Shown: one piece after another, positions 47,190 to 57,700 of the stretch
Layout: each line of letters opens with the position of its first letter
Position numbering within the stretch: the stretch's first letter is position 1
Source: Euclidia mi
Taxonomy: Eukaryota > Arthropoda > Insecta > Lepidoptera > Erebidae
Reading direction: 5' to 3'
Assembly: GCA_944739405.2 (NCBI GenBank)
Contig: OX123182.2
Span: forward strand, 40,921,598-40,985,597
DNA: 64,000 nucleotides
Notes under the pieces: model-generated
Seen by the model: only the letters and a program-made list of their open reading frames with translations
Database searches by the model: none
What the model was told of the DNA's origin: nothing
Position numbers and translations under genes: made by a program

Positions 47190-47275
47190 ATAAGCGTGGA
47201 TTCGATCCACGGACATCTAATTTACGAGCAGAGCACGCCCCCACTGCGCCACGCAGATCTTATCGAAATTGGCGA
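47190..47275 (-). repeat. tRNA-like sequence inside the hAT element
   Basis: On the minus strand there is an A-box-like GCGTGGCGCAGTGGGGG, an anticodon-loop-like CTCGTAA and a perfect T-arm, CGTGG ATCGAAT CCACG. The acceptor stem is not convincing. It is most likely a tRNA pseudogene or a tRNA-derived SINE head rather than a working tRNA gene. Confidence 0.45.
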
Positions 47276-48531
47276 AATGACCGTTCAGTTGTCGCTTTTT
47301 CTTTAGTTCTTGCCATCATCGGTAGATGGCGCTGATTATATGAAATTTATCCCTGTATGGAACTTTCACGGCCCTGACCCCGCCGAACAAATACGGACTG
47401 AGGACGGAACCCTGGTGGATCCCGACAATGACGGGGAAAGGTTGTTTTGCGCCGACAGCTGTCTGAACTATGGAATCAGCGTTTGGTTACATGTAATGTA
47501 TGCTGTCAATATACGATTCTGGTACTCCTTTGGACCTTAGAGCTCACCAGATCTACAGTCAACGTCGAATAATGTCGAATGTTCAGACACAGAAGACGCG
47601 AAGGCGAATTTCTAGATTGGTCTTTTTCATGGCCCTTTTATACAAGTCTATTAGGGATACAAATTGAACCATCTCATTGCCATGGCTAGGTAACCTGATT
47701 TGTAAACATTTACAAATTGTTTTGCCGGAAAATAAAAATTACAGCGTCCATCTCCTCTAATTGATTGAGAAATCTGAATCTCTATTGAGCTGAGTTGTGC
47801 TGTCTTGAGTTTCAATGTAATCGAGGAGATTTATCTTAACACCTCTTTTTCTGGTGCGTCATTGAATTTTTCCCTCACTATTTGTATTTGTTTAGCTGCT
47901 TCTTCATATTTAAATAAATCATCATTTTTGGATTCGATCAATGCGTGATCGCTTGATCACCCATGGAACTTATCAGTTCTAGGCAAACTAAGCTATGGCC
48001 GAAGAGAAATGGATGTGAAGGCTTCTTTTGTTTACACGCCTGTTTAAGTTGCCAAGATTGCACCGTAGTCAACAAGAAATTCCAAAATACTCAGAAAATT
48101 GCCGTTTCGGTGATCCAATAATAATCATCGTCTCCTCAGAAGGTTATCGGCGGTTATAATTTATGATTTCTTCGCCAATAGGTACTAAATTTGTTGTGCC
48201 TCTTGTCTCACCAGCACTTGGTCGATCTGACCCGTCTCTTCTCACCGTTGCACACTCCAAACTTATCTTTTAATCTAAATGAGTCTTGGATAACTCATGC
48301 TCGTATAGGCTTTCCGTTGCATGCTTCTAGACACTGAAGCCTTCTCTATTTAGCGTTTTTTGAATGAGCATTAATGTATGCCTGCACCCATAGTCAGAGA
48401 AAAACAAGGCCAGAATCGATTGATAATCTCTTAATTTAATTGCGACTTATAAACATATTCTTTGACCGTTTCCGAATAACATTTGTATTTTTCGCGACTA
48501 TGGCGCTTTGAAGGCGTTTAAGAACAGCCAA

Positions 48532-48870
48532 AATGTGCCCAAAAAGGCACGTTTGGCTGTGCATAGAGGAGTATTAGTGCCTACCCTTATGTATGGTAGT
48601 GAAAGTTGGGTATGGCAGAAGAGACTTTAAAGTAGAATAAATGCTGTAGAAATGATAGCACTGAGAAGTATGTGTGGTGTGTTAAGAGAGTGTTGTGGGG
48701 TAAAATAAGTTGTAGTGACAAGCATCGAGAAAGGCATGTTAAGATGGTTTGGGCACATGGAGTGGATGGATGACGAAAGACTGACAAAGAAGATATATAT
48801 GACAAGTGTGAATGGGACAGGATGAAGGGGAAGACCTAGGCGGACGTTCTCTGACCATATTGGAGACATC
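48532..48870 (+). pseudogene. LINE reverse transcriptase C-terminal fragment
   Basis: The plus strand encodes TLMYGSESWVWQK, then IALRSMCGV and MLRWFGHMEWMDDERLTKKI, and ends GRPRRTFSDHIGDILKK, with in-frame stops between pieces. These are the conserved last motifs of an insect LINE reverse transcriptase. It ends in an A run at which the next element (48872-49401) is attached. Confidence 0.7.
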
Positions 48871-48871
48871 C

Positions 48872-49401
48872 TAAAAAAATTGGTCAAGTGCGAATCGGAC
48901 TCGCGCACGAAGGGTTCCGTACCATCATCTATAAAAGAAAATCACGTTTGTTGTATGTATACTTAAATATTTTTTAAACTTCTACCTGTATTAAGATCGA
49001 CTAACTAATTGCTTAAAAATTACGATTGTTGTATGGGAGCACCCCTTTATTTTTTACTTTTTTTAAATTTAATTATTTATTTTGAAAGGTTATATAGAAC
49101 TACATATTCTGTGAAAATTTTAAGCGTCTACCTGTTACCGCTAGTAATTTTGAGCAAAAAATACGAAAAATATCACGTTTATTGTATGGGACTCCCCCTT
49201 AATATTTTTTATTTTTAGTATTTGTTGTTATAGCGGCAACCGAAATACATAATTTGTGAAAATTTCAGCTTTCTAGCTATCACGGTTTATGAGATACAGC
49301 CTGGTGACAGACAGACGGACAGACGGACAGACAGACAGACAGACAGCGGAGGCTTAGTAATAGGGTTCCGTTTTTTACCTTTTAGGTACGGAACCCTAAA
49401 A
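48872..49401 (+). mobile_element. 'GGGTTCCGTAC' repeat, compact copy
   Basis: Starts TTGGTCAAGTGCGAATCGGA, reaches AGGGTTCCGTACC, and ends with CAGACAGACAGAC repeats, GGGTTCCG and AGGTACGGAACCCTAAAAA. The start and end boxes GGGTTCCGTACC and GGTACGGAACCC are inverted. At about 530 bp it is the cleanest copy in the window and serves as a reference for the broken copy at 51225-53992. No coding capacity was found. Confidence 0.7.
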
Positions 49402-49837
49402 AGGACAGTTCAGAAGTACCCTAAGCATATGTATGATTTTGGAAGACTGAATTCAGTGAGGTTTATCACAATTTTGCAGTTTTGTTAATTAAATTGGTTT
49501 TGGTTATTTAAATTGTATTATTAAAGAACACTATTCTCATGTTTGTGCAAGTAGTTTTGGTAAATATGTGGTTAACTATGTTTGACAAAAAAAAAGCTTT
49601 CACCGTCGAAGTTTGGATATATTTTTTATGTCTTATGTGGAGGCCCCTCACTTGTGGGGGCCCCGGGGCCATTGCCCCGCCTGCCCCCCCCTTAAATCCG
49701 GCCCTGACTTAGTATAATAATGGTATAATAATTATCAAAGTAAATATACAGACACATTTAAGAAAATTACCGTTATAGGTAGGTACTTCGATATAATTTA
49801 AAAATTGTTTTTCTACATCTACATCTACACTATCTAC

Positions 49838-50083
49838 ACTAATAATAATATTATAAAGAGGAAAAATTTGTATTTTTGTTTGTTTGTAATGGATAAACTC
49901 AAAAATTACTGGACCGATCTTAAAAATTCTTTCGCCATTAGAAAGCTACATTATCTGCGAGTAACATAGGCTATATTTTATTTTAGAAAAATAGGGTTCC
50001 GTAAGATATTTGGGTTTTTCGGGTACGCGAAGAAATTCCCTCAGGACGCGGGTGAAACCGCGGGAAACGGCTAGTAATTTATA
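49838..50083 (+). repeat. RTE/SINE-like interspersed repeat
   Basis: Begins ACTAATAATAATATTATAAA, has ACTGGACCGATC and AATTCTTTCGCCATTAGAAA, and ends GTGAAACCGCGGGAAACGGC. This type is widespread in lepidopteran genomes. It is non-coding. Confidence 0.6.
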
Positions 50084-50163
50084 AAAATCATTAACTTTTG
50101 TGAGACACTCTCATCGGAATCGCATCTGGGCCACTGTTTAATTTTGTTTATTTAGATACATAT

Positions 50164-51114
50164 TGTTACGAACTGGGGTTCGGCGATAAATTGGTGTCAG
50201 AATTAACGTATAAATAAATTATGCCGGTAATGCCGAAGGAAGAAACTGAGGGAGTGTGTACCAGGAACCAACACCATCAAGACCTGGACCAGAGACGCTT
50301 CGGAGACGTTCCTTCTCCATCGTCTGATGGACCCGGTGACTCCGCGGCTGCAGTGGAGCCTGCAAGCGCAACAAACCCCGTGTCGGTCCCCAACATCGCG
50401 GCTCTGATGGCGTTCATGCAGGAGCAGGCAGGCCCACCCTCAAGAGGAGCAGTCAGGCCCACCGCCAAGAGGAGCAGACTCGCCGTCAAGAGAAGCACGC
50501 GAGCCGCCTGGAAGACCAGCTCGAGCGTGACAAGGAGGAGCAGGCCCGCCGTCAGGAAGAGCAGGCCCGCCGTCAAGAGGAGCAGGCCCGCCGTCAAGAG
50601 GAGCAGGCCCGCCGTCTGGAGGAACAGCTGGTGCTCATGAAGGACCTCAGCACCGTTGTAGGGAAGGACCTGAAGGTGGTCAAGGTGGAACTTCAGCAGC
50701 ACGAGACCCGTATCAGCGACGTGGAGAAGCTCGTACACGACCAGCTGGAGACTCGCGTCGCCTCTATAGAGAAGCGTGTACACGACCATCACGAGACCTG
50801 TGTCGTTGAAGTGGAGAAGAGATGGCGTGGGCTCGGGTCCAACAAAGTGACATCTGCGGCTGTAGCGCCTTCGCCTCGTGGGTTTAAGTTTCCACCATTT
50901 GATGGCTCGTCATCATGGTCAGCTTACAAGATCGAGTTTGAGGCTGTGATGCGATCAAATGGGTGGACCAAAGAACAGGCGTTAACCGCCCTAACTTTGG
51001 GCCTTCGTAATCGGTTTGATTAATTTGTCGCGGGATCTCGTACTAGTAGTCAAATAAAGCGCAGTTTAAGTGGCATAGTGTATTTAATTTATCACCGAAC
51101 CCTAGCTCGTAACA
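50164..51114 (+). mobile_element. gag-bearing element with 28-bp inverted termini
   Basis: The left end TGTTACGAACTGGGGTTCGG and a matching inverted right end (…CGAACCCTAGCTCGTAACA) form imperfect 28-bp termini with TG..CA ends. ATAT flanks both sides as a possible 4-bp target duplication. The interior is almost entirely a gag-like coding region (50221-51023). Long inverted termini with a gag fragment are unusual for an LTR element, and no LTR pair, protease or reverse transcriptase is present. Confidence 0.6.
50221..51023 (+). pseudogene. Gypsy-like gag fragment with coiled coil
   Basis: An ATG at 50221 opens PKEETEGVCTRNQHHQDLDQ..; after about 50435 the original reading appears to shift frame. 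The correct-looking frame then shows EEQARRQ repeats (21-bp tandem units, about 50540-50620), a coiled coil (VEKLVHDQLETRVASIEKRV) and a capsid-like end: FPPFDGSSSWSAYKIEFEAV and WTKEQALTALTLGLRNRFD, with a stop at 51021. The wording matches N-terminal capsid segments of insect Ty3/Gypsy gag proteins (family knowledge). The rest of gag and all of pol are missing. Confidence 0.65.
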
Positions 51115-51509
51115 ATATATTGCAGTGAACCAAGTTGAATGTTATTTATTTTATACATATAATTAATGAAGTTTTGTTTTAGAGCTAGCTAAGGAAGTTT
51201 GACCTTAAACCTTAATTTTTAAAAAATTGGGCAAGTGCGAGTCGGACTCGCGCACAAAAGGTTACGAACCATCTTATACTAATATTACAGGGTAATTTTT
51301 TTATGTAGTTCGGATATTTTAGTATGTTATACATTTACGAAAATTAATAAACATGTATTTTTTATTTTTTTGTTTTACCAAAAAATAACAAAGTTATCGC
51401 TTATTAAAGAATATCTACTTGAAACAGATGTTCATGGTCACCCGATGGCTTATCTATCAGCTGTGACTTGTGAGGTCAACGCACGCGACACAATAAGGAG
51501 CGCGGGCGC

Positions 51510-52049
51510 GCTACCTACCTATGCTATCTACACCAATCTGATACTGTGTTCTAGCTTCAAAATTATTGTTATTCACGTACCTACCGTGCTTCATCAGTCC
51601 ATAGGATGTTCGCTTCGGCATGATTAATAAGCCATTCACACAAGACTCGTCGTGGTAGGTACTTGGTCTACTTCCTGAAGATGTTGTACCGGCTGGCAAT
51701 CGTACGGATGGAGACCGGCTGCGTTTAGCAGTCTCCACACTGGGGGCTGCCTCACACCGAAGCGACGTGCTGCATCGTATGTGCTGGCTCGTGATTCCCT
51801 TTCGAAGAATTCGAAGATCAAGTCTTAGTCGTCAGTAACCAGGCGAGGTCTGCCCTACCCTAGGGCATGGCTAGGGGTTGTGAACTGGTCATGATCCAAA
51901 AGCCTTTGGTTGGCTGCTAAAATAATCCGTTCACTTGGAACTACTGGGTTGTTAACTCCTTGAGCTTGCATACGAGGTACACTTTCTTGTTCGTACATTG
52001 TTCTAGCTGCACGAAGGCTTTCATCACTGAGTAAATAAATTAGTACCAT
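51510..52049 (-). pseudogene. decayed Tc1/mariner-type transposase
   Basis: Read on the minus strand from 52049: an N-terminal helix-turn-helix region (SLRAARTMYEQESVPRMQAQ, VVPSERIILAANQRLLDHDQ), a second helix-turn-helix (DAARRFGVRQPPVWRLLNAA, LHPYDCQPVQHLQ), then the start of the catalytic domain (EANILWTDEA). The pieces lie in different frames with stops, and the remainder of the DDE/D domain is missing or unreadable. The layout fits insect Tc1/mariner relatives with an N-terminal DUF4817-like region (inference). Confidence 0.7.
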
Positions 52050-52158
52050 TTCGTAGCACTCGCGATTTAAAAATCGAATTACGACCGGCGCGTTAGTCGG
52101 CGCTTGCGCGAAAGTGCGACACGTGCCACTTTCTCGATGCGCCCGAGTCGACTGGCGC

Positions 52159-52671
52159 TAGTGTTGGGTACTCAGCACATGTGCTAGCACACTTGTATTG
52201 ACTCACTTCGGTGAGGTGAGTTACTCCCTCTTTTTATTTTGACGTGCTAGCACACAGCACAGTTGGGGCACACTCGATGTTGCTTGAGTTATTTATTACT
52301 TTTGTGCTTTGATAAATGAGATGCAGAAAAAAACTTAAGTATATTTACTATATACTTAAGTTATTATATGAATATTACAAATCTCAAAGCATATTATAGT
52401 AAGTTACTCATTTCAAATATGTCTTATCAAGCGGTGAGTCGGCGAATAGCGTAAAAATGTGCCGTGTTCTGTGAGTGCCAATGTGTGCCGTGTCACTCAC
52501 GACACACGGTGCGCTGTCGCCTGAGTGCGGCACACTAAGTGTACTCACACACTCACTGTGCCACCAACACCTCGCGGCCTCGCCTCATTCGTGCTACCAC
52601 AGTGCTAGCACACTTCGGAAAAAGAGTGACTCGCACGATACTCATTTGAAAGAGTATGATACCCATCACTA
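52159..52671. mobile_element. 513-bp hAT MITE with perfect 8-bp target duplication
   Basis: Left end TAGTGTTGGGTAC and right end GTATGATACCCATCACTA are inverted relatives. ACTGGCGC at 52151-52158 repeats exactly at 52672-52679. Inside, GTGCTAGCACAC-type palindromic motifs recur near both ends. It is inserted in the mariner-type element, so it is younger. Confidence 0.85.
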
Positions 52672-52946
52672 ACTGGCGCCGGGCGCGCGCGCGCCGGGCG
52701 GCCGGCACGGCACCACACCCCGCACCCCGCGTCATGCCTCCCGCGCCCCTACCCCTGTCGCATCGCGCGCGTGTTTGATAGTATTATTGCAATGAATAAC
52801 GTTGTGTCTATGATTTCCTTGTTTCCCGGATATTTTTACTCGGATTTCGTGGGATAAAGAAGTAAAAAGTTATTTATGGAAATGTGTTCTGTTATTGATA
52901 TAGAACCACTGAAAAAAATATCCGAACTACATAAAAAATTACCCTG

Positions 52947-53162
52947 TATAAAGCTGAAGAGTTTGTTTGTTTGTATGTTTGTTTCTTTGTTTGGTTGAAC
53001 GCGCTAATCTCAGGAACTACTGGTCCGATTTGAAAAATTCTTTCAGTGTTAGACAGCCCATTTATCGAGGAAGACTATAGGGTACATAACATCACGCTAT
53101 AAGCCACGGGAGCGGAGCAGTAGCCTTAAATAACGCGGGTGTAACCGCGGGCTCATCTAGTC
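52947..53162 (+). repeat. RTE/SINE-like repeat interrupted by the mariner-type element
   Basis: Starts TATAAAGCTGAAGAGTTTG and ends GGGTGTAACCGCGGGCTCAT. Its first bases (ACTAATAT) lie on the other side of the mariner-type element at about 51278-51287. It matches, inverted, the tandem pair at 2561-2975. Confidence 0.65.
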
Positions 53163-53409
53163 ATCTATAAAAGAAAATCACGTTTGTCATATGTATACTT
53201 AAATAATTTTTAAATTTCTACGTGTTTATTAAAATCGAGTAAAAACTTGCTTAAAAATTACGTTTATTCCACTTAATATTTTCATTATTTTAATTTTTGT
53301 TTTTATATCGGCAACAGAAATACATAATATGTGAAAATTTCAGCTTTCTAACTATCACGGTTTTTTATTTATTTATTTACATCATACACTTACATCCATC
53401 ATATCATAA

Positions 53410-53454
53410 AATATATATATATATATTTAGGTATATATATATATATATATATTT

Positions 53455-53520
<66 letters not shown>
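53410..53520. repeat. (TA)n microsatellite
   Basis: Long TA runs interrupted twice by TTTAGG. Frames reading IYIYIY on both strands come from this repeat. A second TA run follows the SINE at 53847-53870. Confidence 0.95.
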
Positions 53521-53522
<2 letters not shown>

Positions 53523-53526
53523 CTAT

Positions 53527-53842
53527 GCCGTGTGGTTGACGGCATAGAATACAAGTGTCACCACCCCCTATCTTCCCGTGGGTGTCGTAAGAGGCGACTA
53601 AGGGATAACACGATGCAAATACCATCTTTGCGTAGAGACGGAAAACTCGACATCAAACCCTATACGACTGCCTCGTTGGTCTCGCGGCATAAATGTGAGC
53701 GTGGGATCGGGAGGTCCCGGGTTCAATGCCTGGGCCGGGCAGTGTTATTGGGTTTTTCTGTCACGAAATTCTCAGTAGCAGCACGGAGTCTGGAAATGTG
53801 CCCGGTACGGCAATAGGCTCGCCTCTTATTACGTGGGACTAA

Positions 53843-53850
<8 letters not shown>
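53527..53850 (+). repeat. SINE family A, copy 2
   Basis: Starts GCCGTGTGGTTGACGGC and is nearly identical to the copy at 9175-9570 through GGCAATAGGCTCGCC and TTACGTGGGACTAAAG, where it passes into a TA repeat. The LINE-like tail is missing. Confidence 0.8.
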
Positions 53851-53874
<24 letters not shown>

Positions 53875-53992
53875 CTTATTCATTACTAGCTACCCAGTAT
53901 GTTGCCTTTGTGAAATCGTTCATCGAACATAGAAACAAGTCGGTGCGCTAATAGAGTCCCGTTTTTACCTTTTAGGTACGGAACCCTAAAAA

Positions 53993-54719
53993 ACAAGATG
54001 GGCAAAATCACAAGCTTGATTAGTGTTGACATGTATATATTTAATATAATATTACAAAGAGTAGGTGTTCTATGCAGCACATTTTTTTATCTACATTCTG
54101 ACACTGCATAAAGTTAATCAAATACAATATAAGTAATCCTTTATTGCTTAGGTAATCATAGCATTTATTTTATAGATATAATCTCGTTAAATGACCAAAC
54201 TATCAGTCCGTTTGCCAATAGTATGGCTAATGACAACACCTTGCCTAATCGAACACTGTATGGTCGACAGCCGTCAGAAATGTGGCAATGATAAGTGAGT
54301 TATGAGTTATGACTTATGAAAGAATACTACATTTACCTCACATATAGGTACTTTATGTAATTGTACTTAGGTACAGAAAATGTATAACGACTCCTTTTCC
54401 TCCTCCTGATTTGTATAAAAATATTACATATTATGTAACCGTCACAAATTACATTGAATATGTAACTCAGTGTATTATGTATTGGTAGCTGATAAGCATC
54501 CTGTTAATATGTAGATTTGTAGATAATTTAATTTGTTTAAGAGCTGTTGTTTACAACCTAAAGTCAATAAACTATGTAGGTCGTTTGTAATATCGTATCG
54601 TGTGTATTGATAAAGTAATACCTATATAATATACGCTTTAACTATGTTTAGTGTGCAGTGCTTATCAAAGTAATACATTGAATGTGTCACATTGCCATTA
54701 CAGAAAAACACATTTTAAA
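53993..54719. promoter_or_regulatory. ASRGL1 upstream region
   Basis: No gene or clear repeat is seen. CATTACAG at 54696-54703 looks like a splice acceptor just before the ASRGL1 start codon, so a non-coding first exon probably lies upstream in this stretch. Its position was not identified. Confidence 0.3.
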
Positions 54720-57700
54720 ATGCAACCAATCGTGATAGTCCATGGTGGCGCTGGAGATATTCCTCTTAGTCGCGTTAAGGGTAAATTGGATGGTGTGAAA
54801 GTAGCCGTCAAAGCTGGATACGAATGCTTGATGAATGGTGGCAGCGCTTTGGACGCCGTGGAGGCAGCAGTCGTGACCATGGAGATAGACGAAAACTTTA
54901 ATGCAGGTAATAACGTTTCCCACCGTAAGTGGCCAAATTATTAAGGTCAATATTCAGGTTTTTACATTTTGTAAGTAGTGATTTTCACAAAAAGAAAATT
55001 TGGTGGTAGACGTATTTTGTCTTTTATATCTTTATTCGATTATAGTATGTGAGCTTGTTTGGTCGAGGTTTAGCTGTGAGAAAGGTAGGCCCTCCCACCT
55101 TTCTCACAGCTGCACCTCGACCAGTGGGATGCCGATGGAGTGATGAGGTGATATAAAAACAATGTCTCTAATAATTCAGGCTCGGATAGCGTGCAAAATT
55201 TTCGTTGTCTAGACTTGGTCCATGTGAAGTATTTAGTTTACGATCAAATATGCATTTCTAGAAGTATTTTCATGACATCATGTGTGGGCGCAAACTCGCC
55301 ATTAATGCCATTTGTCATAACTCACGACAGCCACTAACACCGGCACCTAGAGATAACAGTGGTACAAAAGCAGCTCAAGCGCATTCGCTGTTGCCTGTTG
55401 GTGGCTACAACTATTTTTAATCAATTGCTTCTTATAGTTTGCTATCTTAAACTTCCTATCCTAGAGGACATAGCTCTTTGTTTTACAAAGTTTAGATAGG
55501 CTAGGATTTTTTTCATTGCAGTCGTTTTACAAACGTCTTTGAAGATATTTTAATAAGAAGTGGGAGGGTAAACTGAATTATGCGCAAGAGGCGTGTTTCG
55601 ATGTATTATGTTTGTACAAGAAATTAGTAGCGTATCAGTGGTCTGTAATGTGTAGCTGCTATCGTAGACGTCGACGAATGTATATGTTTGGCGAGTGTGT
55701 GTAGATAAAATATACTAAAACTGAAGTCCGCAACTTGATGATCGATTTTGTTGTTGTCGCGTGTGGCTCTTTAACGGCTACGTATACTAATTTGTCATAT
55801 CTTAAAACTGTATGGCATTGAACCTGAGCAAGGCATCTTCATAATAATTAATAGTAATAAGAACATACAGAACAAAAAAACATAAGAACCAGAGCTGAGC
55901 TTTTCATATACTTTATTTGATACGAAACTCTTCTTGGTACTTCTGGTTTCTGGAAATACACCTCTGTTGTTTTTGAACTGGGGCAAGTAAATCTCTCCCA
56001 TCTTATGTTTCTCTGCTTGTACAGGTTATGGATCAGTATTAAATCTACGTGGTGAAGTAGAAATGGAAGCAAGTATCATGCGTGGATCAGATTTAAATGT
56101 CGGAGCAGTCACATTGGTGAAAGAATTTCTTCATCCTATAAGCATTGCTCATAGAGTACTTACAGACTCTCCACATTCTCTTCTAGGAGGTGAAGGGGCG
56201 AAACTGTTTGCTTTGGAAAAGGTAAGTAATCATATTTTTTACTCATTTTAAGTGTTTTTTTTTTATTTTGCTTTCGGTAAACTAAAAGCTGACGTATTAT
56301 AACAGGGTGCAGTAATTGTTAATGACATGCGTATTTAAGTGAAAGTTTTACTTTTTCAGGGATTTAAACCAGTCCCACCTGAATCGTTAATCTCGGAACA
56401 TGCAAAACAGGCATTGCAGAACTTTATAAAACACGGTGATCATGGAAGAACTGAAATAGGTTCTCCAGACGAGGTGAGTTTCATAATCCTGTTTTATAGA
56501 ACTGCCATACTTTACGAATTACAAATTGCGTCGGTAGCTACTTATTTTACGGCTTTTACGCCTGGCTTATATCGGGCTTTGTTACGAAAAGACTATTGAA
56601 AACTCGACGCCTTCTACCCAAAGTTTCGCGCCCACAAAACGGTCTGCAATCCATGACCTATATTTCGTGTATTGAGGCCATTATTTGAAATATTGTAAAG
56701 TTGCACGTTACAGGCTTTATTCCTAGTTTATTATTTAGATTTATGTGTACGCCGTGTTCTGGTCTGTGACATAAAACTAATTATGAAGGGCAGCTTTGAG
56801 AATTTTCCCGGGCAATCTAAAAGTATTCAAGATTATTTCTTCCTCTAAATTAAATTATGTTCACGTTAGGTGAAGGCAAATCTATAAAATGAAATCCAAT
56901 CTGCTTTTTTATTCACTTTAGGTACATAGTTTGGCTATGGTAATTTCAGGGCGGTGTAGGTACGGTGGGTGCAGTGGCAGTAGATGCCGAAGGACACGTA
57001 GCTGTTGCGACGAGCACGGGAGGCATGAGTGGAAAGGCTGTCGGTAGAATTGGAGATACACCACAAATCGGGAGTGGCACTTATGCTGACGATCATATTG
57101 GTGGCGTTTCAACTACAGGTAGCTAATGGAAATACCATAATTTCTGTTCACGTATTTATTTTCGGAGTCTGAAATAGTCCCATCTATTTATTATACAACA
57201 TACATACATACATAGTCTCACGCCTATAACCCCGAAGAGGTAGGCAGAGGTGTATTTCTACACCCACTTTTCGACAGATATATATACTTTAGTCCCACGT
57301 AATAAGGGGCGAGCCTATTGCCGTACCGGGCACATTTCCAGACTCCGTGCTGCTACTGAGAATTTCGTGACAGAAAAACCCAATAACGCTGCCCGACCCA
57401 GGAATCGTACCCGGGACCTCCCGATCCCACGCGCACATTTATGCCGCGAGACCAACGAGGCAGTCGTATAGGGTTTGATGTCGAGTTTTCCGTCTCTACG
57501 CAAAGATGGTATTTGCATCGTGTTATCCCTTAGTCGCCTCTTACGACACCCACGGGAAGATAGGGGGTGGTGACACTTGTATTCTATACCGTTAACCACA
57601 CGGCACTACACGGTACTACTACGGTATTATACAAACTTTATAAAAATAAATATAACAATTGAGTCAAGAAATTATTTTGGGGATATTTGACGCATCCCGA

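Larger units (their letters stand above)
46690..49706. mobile_element. 3-kb hAT-type element with perfect 8-bp target duplication
   Basis: Left end CAGGGCCGGATTTA at 46690 and right end TAAATCCGGCCCTG ending at 49706 are inverted repeats. Further in, GGCCCCGGGGC-type sequence appears at both ends. ACTTAGTA stands at 46682-46689 and again at 49707-49714, an exact 8-bp duplication as made by hAT transposases. No transposase frame was found, so it is non-autonomous. Nested within are a tRNA-like sequence (47190-47275), a LINE fragment (48532-48870) and a GGGTTCC element (48872-49401). About 47276-48530 is otherwise unassigned. Confidence 0.9.
51288..52946 (-). mobile_element. Tc1/mariner-type element, TA target, about 32-bp termini
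   Basis: Termini CAGGGTAATTTTTTTATGTA (left) and its inverted counterpart ending ..AATTACCCTG (right) extend over about 32 bases including GTTCGGATATTTT. TA precedes and follows, as Tc1/mariner elements require. Removing a 513-bp hAT MITE plus its duplication leaves about 1.14 kb, a normal size for this group. It carries a decayed transposase on the minus strand. Confidence 0.85.
51225..53992 (+). mobile_element. 'GGGTTCCGTAC' repeat split by nested insertions
   Basis: The host element begins TTGGGCAAGTGCGAGTCGGA at 51227, resumes at about 53163 (ATCTATAAAAGAAAATCACG) and ends AGGTACGGAACCCTAAAAA at about 53992, exactly the parts found together in the compact copy 48872-49401. It is interrupted by an RTE/SINE-like repeat, which is itself interrupted by a mariner-type element holding a hAT MITE, and further right by a TA repeat plus SINE A. 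Confidence 0.7.

Noticed and set aside
47310..47540. 76-codon plus-strand frame inside the hAT element
   Set aside because: No recognisable domain, no start context or splice partner. Likely chance.
53297..53625. Frames reading IYIYIY on both strands
   Set aside because: Translation of TA microsatellite.
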